A model generated the notes under the pieces. That model did no database searches. It was not told where the DNA came from and saw only the letters and a list, made by a program, of their open reading frames with translations. Below, piece by piece: positions 38,843 through 47,232 of a DNA stretch of 64,000 bases (position 1 is the first letter of the stretch; each line of letters begins with the position of its first letter). The DNA lies in contig CANGBC010000002.1 in assembly GCA_947452005.1 (NCBI GenBank), positions 186,001 through 250,000 on the forward strand, read 5' to 3'. This stretch comes from Beijerinckiaceae bacterium. Lineage in GTDB: Bacteria > Pseudomonadota > Alphaproteobacteria > Rhizobiales > Beijerinckiaceae. A program made the position numbers and the translations under genes.

Positions 38843-39862
38843 CTAGCCGAGTTTCCCGACCGACTTTTCCAACAAGTCCCAGGCCTGCGTGCCGATCTGC
38901 TTTTTCCAGCGCGGGTAAAAGCCATCTTTCAACCGCTGCTGGAAACCACTCATATCCGCACGGTTGAAGGCCATGCCGCGCTGGACCAGTGAGGCCTCGA
39001 GTTTCCGATTAAGATCAAGCGTCGCCTTGCGCTGCACCTTGACCTGACGGGCCACATGCTTGTCGACGATGGCACGGACGTCCGCAGGCAGCTTGTTCCA
39101 GAAGGCGGCATTGGCGATCATATTGAAGCCAGACCACATGTGATTGGTGACCGAGACATTCTTGGTCACTTCGTAAAGTTTGTTGGTCTCGACGATGATC
39201 AGGGGATTTTCCTGCCCGTCCACGCGCCCATCCTTCAGCGCGTCATAAAGCTGATTGATATTCAGCGAGACCGGATCGGCGCCCAGAGTACGAAAAACAT
39301 CGCGAAACATTTCGCCATCCGGAACACGGATTTTCTGACCTGCCAGATCATCAACGCTGCGAATGGCTTTCTCGCGCATATTCATTTGGCGAAGACCATT
39401 TTCAAACAGTCCACCACGCAATCGATGAATGCCTTTGGCCTCACATTCGCGATCCAATGTGCGCCCAAGCGGGCCATCATCAAGCTGCCACACCTGTTGC
39501 GAGCTTTTAAACACAAAGGGCAGGCCTTGAAGATCCATCACAGGCACCGCAGCGGATAACAGCCCGCCCATCAGCGCAAAAAATTCCAGCTCTCCCGATT
39601 GCACAAGCTTTAGCGCTGCGGGGTCTGAGCCCGGCAGCCCGTTGTTTTGCGGATAGACTGTGACATCAAGCCGCCCCTGCGTTTCCACGCGCACCGCCGA
39701 CCAGATGGCATCCAGCGCTTTGTAGAGCGGGTTGGCGACGGGCTGATTGACATATTGCCGGGCACGCCATCGCACCGCTCGAGAATATTGCGCCTTCACG
39801 GGCGCACTGATGCCCGCAGCAAGAGCTGATTGCAGGACAAGGCGACGCGACAACTTCACCAT
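38843..39862 (-). CDS. TRAP transporter DctP-like solute-binding protein
   Basis: PLYKALDAIWSAVRVETQGRLDVTVYPQNNGLPGSDPAALKLVQSGELEFF; IRVPDGEMFRDVFRTLGADPVSLNINQLYDALKDGRVDGQENPL. Confidence 0.92.
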   Translation of the reverse strand: MVKLSRRLVLQSALAAGISAPVKAQYSRAVRWRARQYVNQPVANPLYKALDAIWSAVRVETQGRLDVTVYPQNNGLPGSDPAALKLVQSGELEFFALMGGLLSAAVPVMDLQGLPFVFKSSQQVWQLDDGPLGRTLDRECEAKGIHRLRGGLFENGLRQMNMREKAIRSVDDLAGQKIRVPDGEMFRDVFRTLGADPVSLNINQLYDALKDGRVDGQENPLIIVETNKLYEVTKNVSVTNHMWSGFNMIANAAFWNKLPADVRAIVDKHVARQVKVQRKATLDLNRKLEASLVQRGMAFNRADMSGFQQRLKDGFYPRWKKQIGTQAWDLLEKSVGKLG

Positions 39863-39955
39863 TTTGGATCTCCTGCAGCCTAGCTGACACGATCACGCCC
39901 AGAAAGCGCCCGAATAGGCGCGCTGTTGGATACAAACTTCCTTGGGGGTGGATCG

Positions 39956-41068
39956 ATGCTACGCCGTTTCATAATTCTCACGCTGCTCATCTTCAGCTCG
40001 TCCACCTTTGCCACGGCACAGACGTCAACGAACGAAAGTGAGAATGCGATCCGTAACCGCCGCAATGCCTGGACGATCGGCATGGCTTCAGGTCAGCTGG
40101 AGGGGCTGTATCCACGCTTTGCCGCAGAAATTGCGCGCGTGCTGGATGATGGCGACAATCTGCGCATCCTGCCCTATCTGGCCTATGGCGCAGCTTCCAA
40201 TATTGAAGATCTGCTTTATCTGCGCGGCATCGACATTGCGTTCACGCAGTCCGATGCGCTCGAATATTTCAAGACCGAACGTAAGGTGCGCAATCTGCCG
40301 GGCCGCATTTCCTATCTGATGCGCCTCTACACAACCGAAGTGCATATTCTGGCGACCGCCGACATCAAGACACTGGAAGATTTGCGCGGCAAGAAAGTGA
40401 GCTTTGGACCACCCGGCAATTCGGCAGCCTTGACGGGGCAAATCATCTTTGAGCGTCTTGCCATCCCCATTGACGCCAAGCTGATCGATCACACGCAAGG
40501 ACTTGAGCAGCTGCGCCACGGCGAGATCAGCGCCTTGGTGCGTGTGGTGGGAAAGCCCGTCGATTATTTCACGAAAATTGCGCCTGACTCGGGCCTGCAT
40601 TTTCTCACCATTCCCGGCAAACAGGTCTTCAATGATCTCTATTCCTATGGCGAGCTGACAGGTGATGATTATCCAACCCTTGTGCGCAAAGGTGAGACGA
40701 TTGACACAATCGCAGTGCCAACCGTGCTGGCGGTTTTCAATTGGCCGAGAAACTCTGATCGCTGGCAGCGCCTGCAAAAATTCACCAATGCCATGTTTGC
40801 AAAATTTGATCGCTTTCAGCAGCCGCCCTTCCACCCCAAATGGCGTGAGGTCAATCTGGCCGCAGATGTGCCAGGCTGGACACGCTCGCCGCTGGCGGAT
40901 GCGGCACTGAAGTCACTGACACCCGAAGCGCAAGCGGGCTCGGACTCAAAAGCCTTTGAGGATTTTCTGCGCGCCACGCAGGGCGGCAAATCCGTCAATT
41001 CTGCGCAGCGTGAAAAACTGTTCCGCGAATTTATCTCCTGGCGTGCGCAACAATCTGTGCGCCCCTAG
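39956..41068 (+). CDS. TAXI-family TRAP solute-binding protein
   Basis: WTIGMASGQLEGLYPRFAAEIARVLDDGDNLRILPYLAYGAASNIEDLLYLRGIDIAFTQSDAL; LRGKKVSFGPPGNSAALTGQIIFE. Confidence 0.88.
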   Translation: MLRRFIILTLLIFSSSTFATAQTSTNESENAIRNRRNAWTIGMASGQLEGLYPRFAAEIARVLDDGDNLRILPYLAYGAASNIEDLLYLRGIDIAFTQSDALEYFKTERKVRNLPGRISYLMRLYTTEVHILATADIKTLEDLRGKKVSFGPPGNSAALTGQIIFERLAIPIDAKLIDHTQGLEQLRHGEISALVRVVGKPVDYFTKIAPDSGLHFLTIPGKQVFNDLYSYGELTGDDYPTLVRKGETIDTIAVPTVLAVFNWPRNSDRWQRLQKFTNAMFAKFDRFQQPPFHPKWREVNLAADVPGWTRSPLADAALKSLTPEAQAGSDSKAFEDFLRATQGGKSVNSAQREKLFREFISWRAQQSVRP

Positions 41069-41071
41069 AAA

Positions 41072-41686
41072 ATGGTGAGACGCAGCATGCATATTCTCTC
41101 AGCCTCGATCATCGGATCAGGGATCGCTTTGTTCGGCATTCTGGCTGTCGTGCAATGGCGCGATGTCGAACAATCAGCTTTCGTGATCGAAAACCCAGCC
41201 CCGCCCGCCGATCTGGCCCAAAGCCAGGCTGCACGCATCGGCGCCGAAAAGCGCTTGGCTGATGCAATGGCCACCCAGATCACCAATTGGCCCAAGGCCG
41301 ATCAGGCAAAGCCCGCTGAACCACAGCCACAGCCACAGCCACAGCCGCAAACACGTGTCGCACGCATTGAGCCATCGCCTGCGCCCTCGGCGCCGGACAT
41401 GTCGATGCCGCTCGTCGAGCAAGAGGCTTTGCTCAATCGCGTTGGCGCACTGCTGCATCAAGGCGATATTGGCGCGGCGCGCGCGGTGCTCAATCGTCTG
41501 GTGCGCGAGAATAATCCGCGTGCGGCTTTTCTGCTGGCGCAAAGCTATGATCCGGAAATTCTAAAACAGGGAAAAGTGGTGGGCATGCGCCCCGACCCGG
41601 CCCTCGCACGCTCGCTTTATGAAAAGGCGTTGCGCAATGGCGTGACCGAAGCCAAAGCTGCCCTTGATGCATTGCCCCCGCCATGA
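41072..41686 (+). CDS. Membrane-anchored protein with PQ-repeat linker and Sel1/TPR-like C-terminus
   Basis: N-terminal TM; EPQPQPQPQPQT; LLHQGDIGAARAVLNRLVRENNPRAAFLLAQSYDPEIL...ARSLYEKALRNGVTEAKAAL. Confidence 0.65.
   Translation: MVRRSMHILSASIIGSGIALFGILAVVQWRDVEQSAFVIENPAPPADLAQSQAARIGAEKRLADAMATQITNWPKADQAKPAEPQPQPQPQPQTRVARIEPSPAPSAPDMSMPLVEQEALLNRVGALLHQGDIGAARAVLNRLVRENNPRAAFLLAQSYDPEILKQGKVVGMRPDPALARSLYEKALRNGVTEAKAALDALPPP
41321..41350 (+). repeat. Hexanucleotide tandem repeat (CCACAG)4 plus CCGCAA, coding for PQ repeats
   Basis: ccacagccacagccacagccacagccgcaa. Confidence 0.9.
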
Positions 41687-41967
41687 GAGCCTGGGGCATG
41701 CGCATCGGTCTTGCTCTCCTTGCCCTGCTGCCCATGTTGATCGCGCCAGCCTGCGCGCAGGATCAGCAGCTCATCCCACTGCCTTACCCATCAGGTGCAG
41801 AGGGTGCGCATGGCCTGTCCGCTCCGCTCACGCGTCATCATCAGAGGCTGATCCCCACACCCTATCCACGCCAGATTGGCCCCAATGCGCTGGGCAATCC
41901 GCGCCCCAGTCGCGTGCGGGGGCACCAAAGACTGCTGAAGCGCCCTTATCCACGGCTGGACCGCTAG
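41683..41967 (+). CDS. Small secreted protein of unknown function with repeated LIP(L/T)PYP-like motif
   Basis: Signal peptide; QQLIPLPYPSG, QRLIPTPYPRQ, QRLLKRPYPRL: threefold motif; overlaps previous gene by 4 nt. Confidence 0.55.
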   Translation: MRAWGMRIGLALLALLPMLIAPACAQDQQLIPLPYPSGAEGAHGLSAPLTRHHQRLIPTPYPRQIGPNALGNPRPSRVRGHQRLLKRPYPRLDR

Positions 41968-42014
41968 CCGCTTTGTGCGGAACTGCACGGGCAGAGGCGC
42001 ATTGTGCTTGAGCC

Positions 42015-42383
42015 ATGGGACAAGCTCTCAAAATCTCGGAAGCACTCGTCATCTGCTCACATGCGGATTCACGCCATATTGCCTGCACGCTGATTGAGGA
42101 GAGCGGCTTTGAAGTTTTGGAAGCCGACACGATGGAAGATGGTGCCGCGCATTTGATGCAACATGCGCAATCCGTGTCGCTGGTCTTTGCGGAAGCCAAT
42201 GACGCAGAAGAGGCGCGCCGTCTGGCTTTGCTCATTCAGGATCAATGGCCGTGGATTAAAGTTCTGGTGGCCATTGACCACACCGCGGTGGCGATAGCCG
42301 ACATGCCGCACAGCGCCATTCTCATGCGCAGGCCTTGGCGCCCGCTTGATCTGCTGATCGAGGCCGAGCGCGCCACAAAATGA
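42015..42383 (+). CDS. Response-regulator receiver-like protein (degenerate)
   Basis: EALVICSHADSRHIACTLIEESGFEVLEADTMEDGAAHL...LVFAEAND...MRRPWRPLDLLIEAE. Confidence 0.6.
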   Translation: MGQALKISEALVICSHADSRHIACTLIEESGFEVLEADTMEDGAAHLMQHAQSVSLVFAEANDAEEARRLALLIQDQWPWIKVLVAIDHTAVAIADMPHSAILMRRPWRPLDLLIEAERATK

Positions 42384-42446
42384 AACGGGCGCCCGAAGGC
42401 GCCCGCTCAAATGGATCAGAGATCCAAACATTCTTGGTGGGATGGA

Positions 42447-43562
42447 TCAGAGATCCATCCAGGGCATCAGCGAGACGTGGATGACATCCGGTGCGCCCAT
42501 GCCGCCCACTGACTTGATCGCATATTCGGCGTCTTTCAGGCCGAAGCGATGTGTCGTCATCATATCGATGGGGAAACGCTTCGACGCCAATTGTTCCAGC
42601 GCCAATTCGCAAGCCTTGTAGGAATGGCCGCGTGCCGACTTCAGCGTGATGTATTTCACGGTCATCTTGCCGACTGGGAAGTTCGGGAAGTCAGCCATTT
42701 CACCCTGGATGATCATCGTGCCGCCCTTGCGCTTCAGGGCTTCGATGCCCAGCAAGATCGGCGCGGTGCCAGCGCCCGCCGTGCAATCGAGCACGACATC
42801 AACGCCCTTGCCGCCAGTGATTTCCTTGATGCGCTCGACCGGATCTTCTTCCTGCACGTTGATGACGTAATCAGCGCCCATGATCTTGGCGCAATCGAGA
42901 CGCGCCTTATCCTTGTTGGTGCCGGTGACGATGATCAGCGAAGCGCCCGCCTGCTTGCAGGCGATGGTCTGCGACAGACCCTGCTGGCCGGGGCCCTGGA
43001 TGAGCACGGTGGAATTATAGCCCACGCCGCAATCCATCAGCGCCCATTCAATGCCATTGGCCATGGGGGTGACGAGACCAGCGAGTTCCGGTGTCACGCC
43101 CTTGGGGACGTGATGAACAACCGAATTCCACGGCAGGTAAACATATTGAGCAAAGCCGCCCCACAGATGCGGAGGGTTGTCGCAAGTCGTGTAGCCGTAG
43201 CGAATGCCGTTCGGGTTGTAGCGCCAGTCAGTCGCCTCGCAATGGCGGTATTGACCCAGGTGGCACCATTCGCACTTACCGCAGGAGACGTAATGCTCAA
43301 CGAAGACGAGATCGCCTTCCTTGAAGCCCTTGCGGTTGGTGAATTCGCGACCTGCCTTGGCGATATAGCCGATGTTCTCATGGCCCATGATGACCGGACC
43401 GCCCTTGAGGGGATCCTTGAACATTTTCACGTCCGTGCCGCAGATGCCCGCGACTTCCATCTTCATGAGCGCGCCGTCGATCGGAATCTCCGGCATGGGG
43501 AACTCACGGATCTCCAGCTTGCTCGCGCCTGTTTTAACCGAAGCAAGAACCTTCTCGACCAT
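42447..43562 (-). CDS. Zinc-binding alcohol dehydrogenase family protein
   Basis: GICGTDVKMF, GHENIGYIAKAG, CGKCEWCHLGQYRHC, GPGQQGLSQTIACKQAGA. Confidence 0.93.
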   Translation of the reverse strand: MVEKVLASVKTGASKLEIREFPMPEIPIDGALMKMEVAGICGTDVKMFKDPLKGGPVIMGHENIGYIAKAGREFTNRKGFKEGDLVFVEHYVSCGKCEWCHLGQYRHCEATDWRYNPNGIRYGYTTCDNPPHLWGGFAQYVYLPWNSVVHHVPKGVTPELAGLVTPMANGIEWALMDCGVGYNSTVLIQGPGQQGLSQTIACKQAGASLIIVTGTNKDKARLDCAKIMGADYVINVQEEDPVERIKEITGGKGVDVVLDCTAGAGTAPILLGIEALKRKGGTMIIQGEMADFPNFPVGKMTVKYITLKSARGHSYKACELALEQLASKRFPIDMMTTHRFGLKDAEYAIKSVGGMGAPDVIHVSLMPWMDL

Positions 43563-43666
43563 GATATTCCCCTTTCGTTGTAGAGGGGGACTTCGTATCT
43601 TGCACAGCGAGGGACGGTCAAGCGGGTTTTGCCTGTAAAATCCGTGCCTCGCGACCCGGAGAGTCC

Positions 43667-44017
43667 ATGTCGACCGATGCTGCAGCGCAACAAAACCCTG
43701 GCCAGGGCGGTTCCTACCGCCTGGGCGTCAGCGCGCGCCCGGCTGAAAACCGCGAAGCCATCACCCGTGTGAAGGAATTTGTGCGCACGCGATTCCGATT
43801 GGTGGAAGATGACGTGGTCATGGTAACCGAGCTGGAATGTGGCCTGCCCGGCTGCCCGCCGCTTGAAACCGTCATCGCTTTCTGGTGCGAAGATGGCGAG
43901 CGGCGCCATTACAAGGTTTTCAAACCGGTGGCAGAGGTTGTCGAAGATGACCTGCCCCCGTGGTGGATGAAGAACGCATTGATCGTGCCCGAGGGAACCG
44001 GCTGCGATTGCTGTTAA
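43667..44017 (+). CDS. Small Cys-motif protein of unknown function
   Basis: VTELECGLPGCPPLETVIAFWCEDG and C-terminal GTGCDCC. Confidence 0.7.
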   Translation: MSTDAAAQQNPGQGGSYRLGVSARPAENREAITRVKEFVRTRFRLVEDDVVMVTELECGLPGCPPLETVIAFWCEDGERRHYKVFKPVAEVVEDDLPPWWMKNALIVPEGTGCDCC

Positions 44018-44032
44018 GAGAGGAAAAGAAAC

Positions 44033-45007
44033 TTGGCCAAGAAAATCCCGCTCAAACTCGCCATTGCCGAATATCCCCACACATCCAAGATCCGCGACGG
44101 ATCGATTGAGATCGAGGGCATCGAGCCGGAGTTTATCACCGTCAATCCGCAGATCGCCGCCTATCGCCGCATGGTGCGTCAGGTCGAGTTTGATGTCTGC
44201 GAAATTGCGCCCACCACTTACATGATCGCGCGCGCCTATGGCGCCCCTTTCGTGGCTCTGCCGATTTTCGTGACGCGCCATTTTCATCACGGTGGCCTGC
44301 TGGTGCGCCCGGAGCTGGGCATCAAGCACCCCAAAGATCTTGAAGGCAAAAAGGTCGGCGTGCGCGCTTATTCCGTCACCACGGGTGTGTGGACGCGCGG
44401 CATTTTCATCGACGAATTCGGCATGGACACGAGCAAGGTCACTTGGGTCGTTGATGACGAAGAGCACGTGCAGCAGCTGAAGCTGCCTGAAAATGTCATT
44501 CACACGCAGGGCAAATCGCTCTTCCAGATGATGAAAGATGGCGAATTGGCCGCAGGCTTTGCCGCCAATGCTGGCATTGGCCGCTCAGGCGATCCGGCTG
44601 GTGGCTGGAAGACAGAAGACACGAGCATGTGGCCCGATCTCTTCCCCAATGCGCATGATCTGGAAGCCGAATGGTACAAGCGCACGGGCATCTATCCGAT
44701 GCATGCCACCATTGTGGTGAAGGATTCCGTGCTGGCCGAACACCCATGGGTGGCACGTTCGCTTTATGATGCGTTTGAGACCGCCAAGCAGGATTGGATG
44801 GCGCGCATGAATTCGGGCGAGCTCGATGGGGCGAATGAGAAGAAATACAAGAAGATCATGAAAATCGTGGGCGATGATCCGCTCCCCCATGGCATGGAAT
44901 TCAACATGCCGACTATTTTGAAGCTCGAAGACACAGCCTTCAAACAGGGCATGATCCCGCAGCGCGTGCCGCTGGAGAAGGCTTGGGTTGATCCGCTGAA
45001 GGTTTGA
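44033..45007 (+). CDS. 4,5-dihydroxyphthalate decarboxylase-like / NMT1-type binding protein (paralog 1)
   Basis: LKLAIAEYPHTSKIRDGSIEIEGIEPEFITVNPQIAAYRRMVRQVEFDVCEIAPTTYMIARAYGAPFVALPIFVTRHFHHG; no evident signal peptide; TTG start. Confidence 0.82.
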   Translation: MAKKIPLKLAIAEYPHTSKIRDGSIEIEGIEPEFITVNPQIAAYRRMVRQVEFDVCEIAPTTYMIARAYGAPFVALPIFVTRHFHHGGLLVRPELGIKHPKDLEGKKVGVRAYSVTTGVWTRGIFIDEFGMDTSKVTWVVDDEEHVQQLKLPENVIHTQGKSLFQMMKDGELAAGFAANAGIGRSGDPAGGWKTEDTSMWPDLFPNAHDLEAEWYKRTGIYPMHATIVVKDSVLAEHPWVARSLYDAFETAKQDWMARMNSGELDGANEKKYKKIMKIVGDDPLPHGMEFNMPTILKLEDTAFKQGMIPQRVPLEKAWVDPLKV

Positions 45008-45016
45008 AACCCGCAC

Positions 45017-45106
45017 CGTCATTGCGAGCCGCAGGCGAAGCAATCCAGAACAGCCTCACATGTGGGCTCTGGATTGCCGCGTCGCCTTCGGCTCCTCGCA
45101 ATGACG
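45017..45106. repeat. Full copy of dispersed palindromic repeat
   Basis: CGTCATTGCGAGCCGCAGGCGAAGCAATCCAGAACAGCCTCACATGTGGGCTCTGGATTGCCGCGTCGCCTTCGGCTCCTCGCAATGACG. Confidence 0.88.
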
Positions 45107-45131
45107 AAGAAAAATGATGGAGGAAAACAAG

Positions 45132-46067
45132 ATGAAACTGCACACCGCACTCCAGACGCTCGGCCATACGCAAGCGCTGAAAGACGGCACGATCCGCCCT
45201 GAAACCTTCGACTTCGAGTTTGAAGAAGTGCCAGCCATCATTCAGGCCTTCCGTCGCATGGTGCGTGGCCTTGAATTTGATATTTCGGAAATGGCCATCA
45301 CGACCTACCTCTGCGCCAAAGCGCATGGCAAAAAGTTCACGGCCATTCCGGTGTTCCCGTTCCGCGCCTTTCATCATGGCGCGATTGTCACCAACACAAA
45401 GCTTGGCATCACCGACCCGAAACAGCTGGAAGGCAAGAAAGTTGGCGTCAATCGCGGCTATACGGTGACGGCGGGTGTCTGGGCACGCTCCATCCTGCAG
45501 CATGATTATGGCGTTGACCTCTCCAAAATCACGTGGGTGCTGTCGGGCGATGAGCATGTGGCGGAATATAAAGCTCCGTCCAATGTCGTGCCGGTGGAAG
45601 CTGGCAAGAAGGTCGAAGATATGCTGCTGTCAGGCGAGCTCGCCGCAGCGTCCGGCGTCGTGATTGATCATCCCGACATCAAGCCGCTGATCCCCAATCC
45701 TGCCCAAGCAGGCTTTGAGGCTTTGCGCTTGCGTGGCCATTATCCGATCAACCACACATTGGTTGTGAAGGATGAATTGCTCGAAGCGCACCCCGGTCTG
45801 GCGAAAGACATTTTCGAGACCTTTGCGAAAGCCAAGCGCGCTTATGTCGAGACGCTGAAGGCTGGCATTGCTGAACCCACAAAGAATGACCAGACCGCGA
45901 TGAAGATCATGGAGATCACCGGCAAGGACCCGATGCCTTTTGGTGTCGAGCCCAACCGCGCCATGATTGAAGCGATCAATCAATATGCGACCGAACAACA
46001 GATCATCCCGCGCCCGTTCAAGATGGACGAGATCTGGGCCAAGGGCACGCTGGATCTGGTGGGGTAA
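45132..46067 (+). CDS. 4,5-dihydroxyphthalate decarboxylase-like / NMT1-type binding protein (paralog 2)
   Basis: MKLHTALQTLGHTQALKDGTIRPETFDFEFEEVPAIIQAFRRMVRGLEFDISEMAITTYLCAKAHGKKFTAIPVFPFRAFHHG; GGAGG upstream of ATG 45132 (ORF opens at 45114). Confidence 0.82.
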   Translation: MKLHTALQTLGHTQALKDGTIRPETFDFEFEEVPAIIQAFRRMVRGLEFDISEMAITTYLCAKAHGKKFTAIPVFPFRAFHHGAIVTNTKLGITDPKQLEGKKVGVNRGYTVTAGVWARSILQHDYGVDLSKITWVLSGDEHVAEYKAPSNVVPVEAGKKVEDMLLSGELAAASGVVIDHPDIKPLIPNPAQAGFEALRLRGHYPINHTLVVKDELLEAHPGLAKDIFETFAKAKRAYVETLKAGIAEPTKNDQTAMKIMEITGKDPMPFGVEPNRAMIEAINQYATEQQIIPRPFKMDEIWAKGTLDLVG

Positions 46068-46074
46068 GGACAAG

Positions 46075-46104
46075 AAAAAGGCGACCCATTGGCCGCCTTT
46101 TTTG
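46075..46104 (+). terminator. Rho-independent terminator
   Basis: AAAAAGGCGACCCATTGGCCGCCTTTTTT. Confidence 0.75.
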
Positions 46105-46107
46105 TTT

Positions 46108-46192
46108 CGTCATTGCGAGGAGCAAAGCGACGAAGCAATCCAGAGCTTCACGTGGGGCCTTCTGGATTGCTTCGCTTCGCTCGCAATGACGA
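46108..46192. repeat. Full copy of dispersed palindromic repeat
   Basis: CGTCATTGCGAGGAGCAAAGCGACGAAGCAATCCAGAGCTTCACGTGGGGCCTTCTGGATTGCTTCGCTTCGCTCGCAATGACG. Confidence 0.88.
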
Positions 46193-46196
46193 GCTG

Positions 46197-47045
46197 TTAG
46201 ACGCTACCCAGAAACTCCAACAGCTCTTTGCGGGTCGCTTCTTCGCTCTGGCCAGCTGTCGCCATATCCCAATAACGCGCTTTTGGCAGGCATTCCTGCA
46301 AATAGCGCGCTGCTGAGGTGGAGTGGAAATTATCAGCACCCGGCACGATGAGTGCAGGCAAGTCGCAACGCATCATGTCTTCTGGCTCGGCGCCCGGTGC
46401 CGTGTCGCGGTCCATCAGGCCGCGCACCATGCCCACCACGATATGCTTGTACTTTTCAACATCGAGCTGCGCATAAGTTTCGGCAAAAGCCTCATCTGAC
46501 TTGATGGTCGAGGCCCATGGGCCCCCGCGCGGATCAGCGCCAAACGCCTTGCCGTCACGCTTCACCAGATCAACCACCGCCTGCATGCCATTCTGATGCA
46601 CAAAGGCCAGATGCTCGGCAAAGCGCTGATGGCTCGACATGCGATATTTGGGACCACCCACGGGCCAGTAGATGACCATGGAGGAGACGCGCTCGGGCGC
46701 CTGTGTGCCCATGGCAATCACCGGCGAGCAGCCCATGCAGCCGCCCATGATATGCACCTTGTCGATCTTCAGATGATCGAGCAGCGCCACGCCTTGGCGG
46801 ACAAAATGGCCCCAGGTGACGCGCTCGACGCGCCCACCCGACTGGCCGCATTCGCGCCGGTCAAACAGGATGACCTGATAATGCTGCGTCAGATACTCGA
46901 GCGGCTTGGTCTTGGCATAGATGCCCAGCGACGACCATTTCTCGATCGTGGCGTCAAAACCACCTGGCGAAAACATGAGCAGCGGCGGACCCTCTCCCCG
47001 GACTTCATAGCGGGTGGAAATGCCGTCAAGGAGCGCTGTGGCCAT
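46197..47045 (-). CDS. Alpha/beta hydrolase with GGCMGC nucleophile elbow
   Basis: MATALLDGISTRYEVRGEGPPLLMFSPGGFDA...VILFDRRECGQSGG...VHIMGGCMGCSPVIAMG. Confidence 0.88.
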   Translation of the reverse strand: MATALLDGISTRYEVRGEGPPLLMFSPGGFDATIEKWSSLGIYAKTKPLEYLTQHYQVILFDRRECGQSGGRVERVTWGHFVRQGVALLDHLKIDKVHIMGGCMGCSPVIAMGTQAPERVSSMVIYWPVGGPKYRMSSHQRFAEHLAFVHQNGMQAVVDLVKRDGKAFGADPRGGPWASTIKSDEAFAETYAQLDVEKYKHIVVGMVRGLMDRDTAPGAEPEDMMRCDLPALIVPGADNFHSTSAARYLQECLPKARYWDMATAGQSEEATRKELLEFLGSV

Positions 47046-47232
47046 GTCGTTTCCTGCTTGTTTCTTGAAGATAAATGGCTCGGTGGTAGCGCAGAATTCA
47101 TACCCCGCCAGAGTTTTGTCAATGGCCGTCCGAGAAAGCCGATCCAAACGTCTTGCCATGGGCGCGGCGCTCTGTTTAAGAGGACGGGAAGAGCCCAAAA
47201 GGGCTGGAGCTTCAGGAGAGGGCGATCAGCCA

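Noticed and set aside
42549-44503. Long antisense ORFs 42549-43583 (+) and 43463-44503 (-)
   Set aside because: Opposite clear alcohol dehydrogenase and DHP-decarboxylase-like genes; no coding signature
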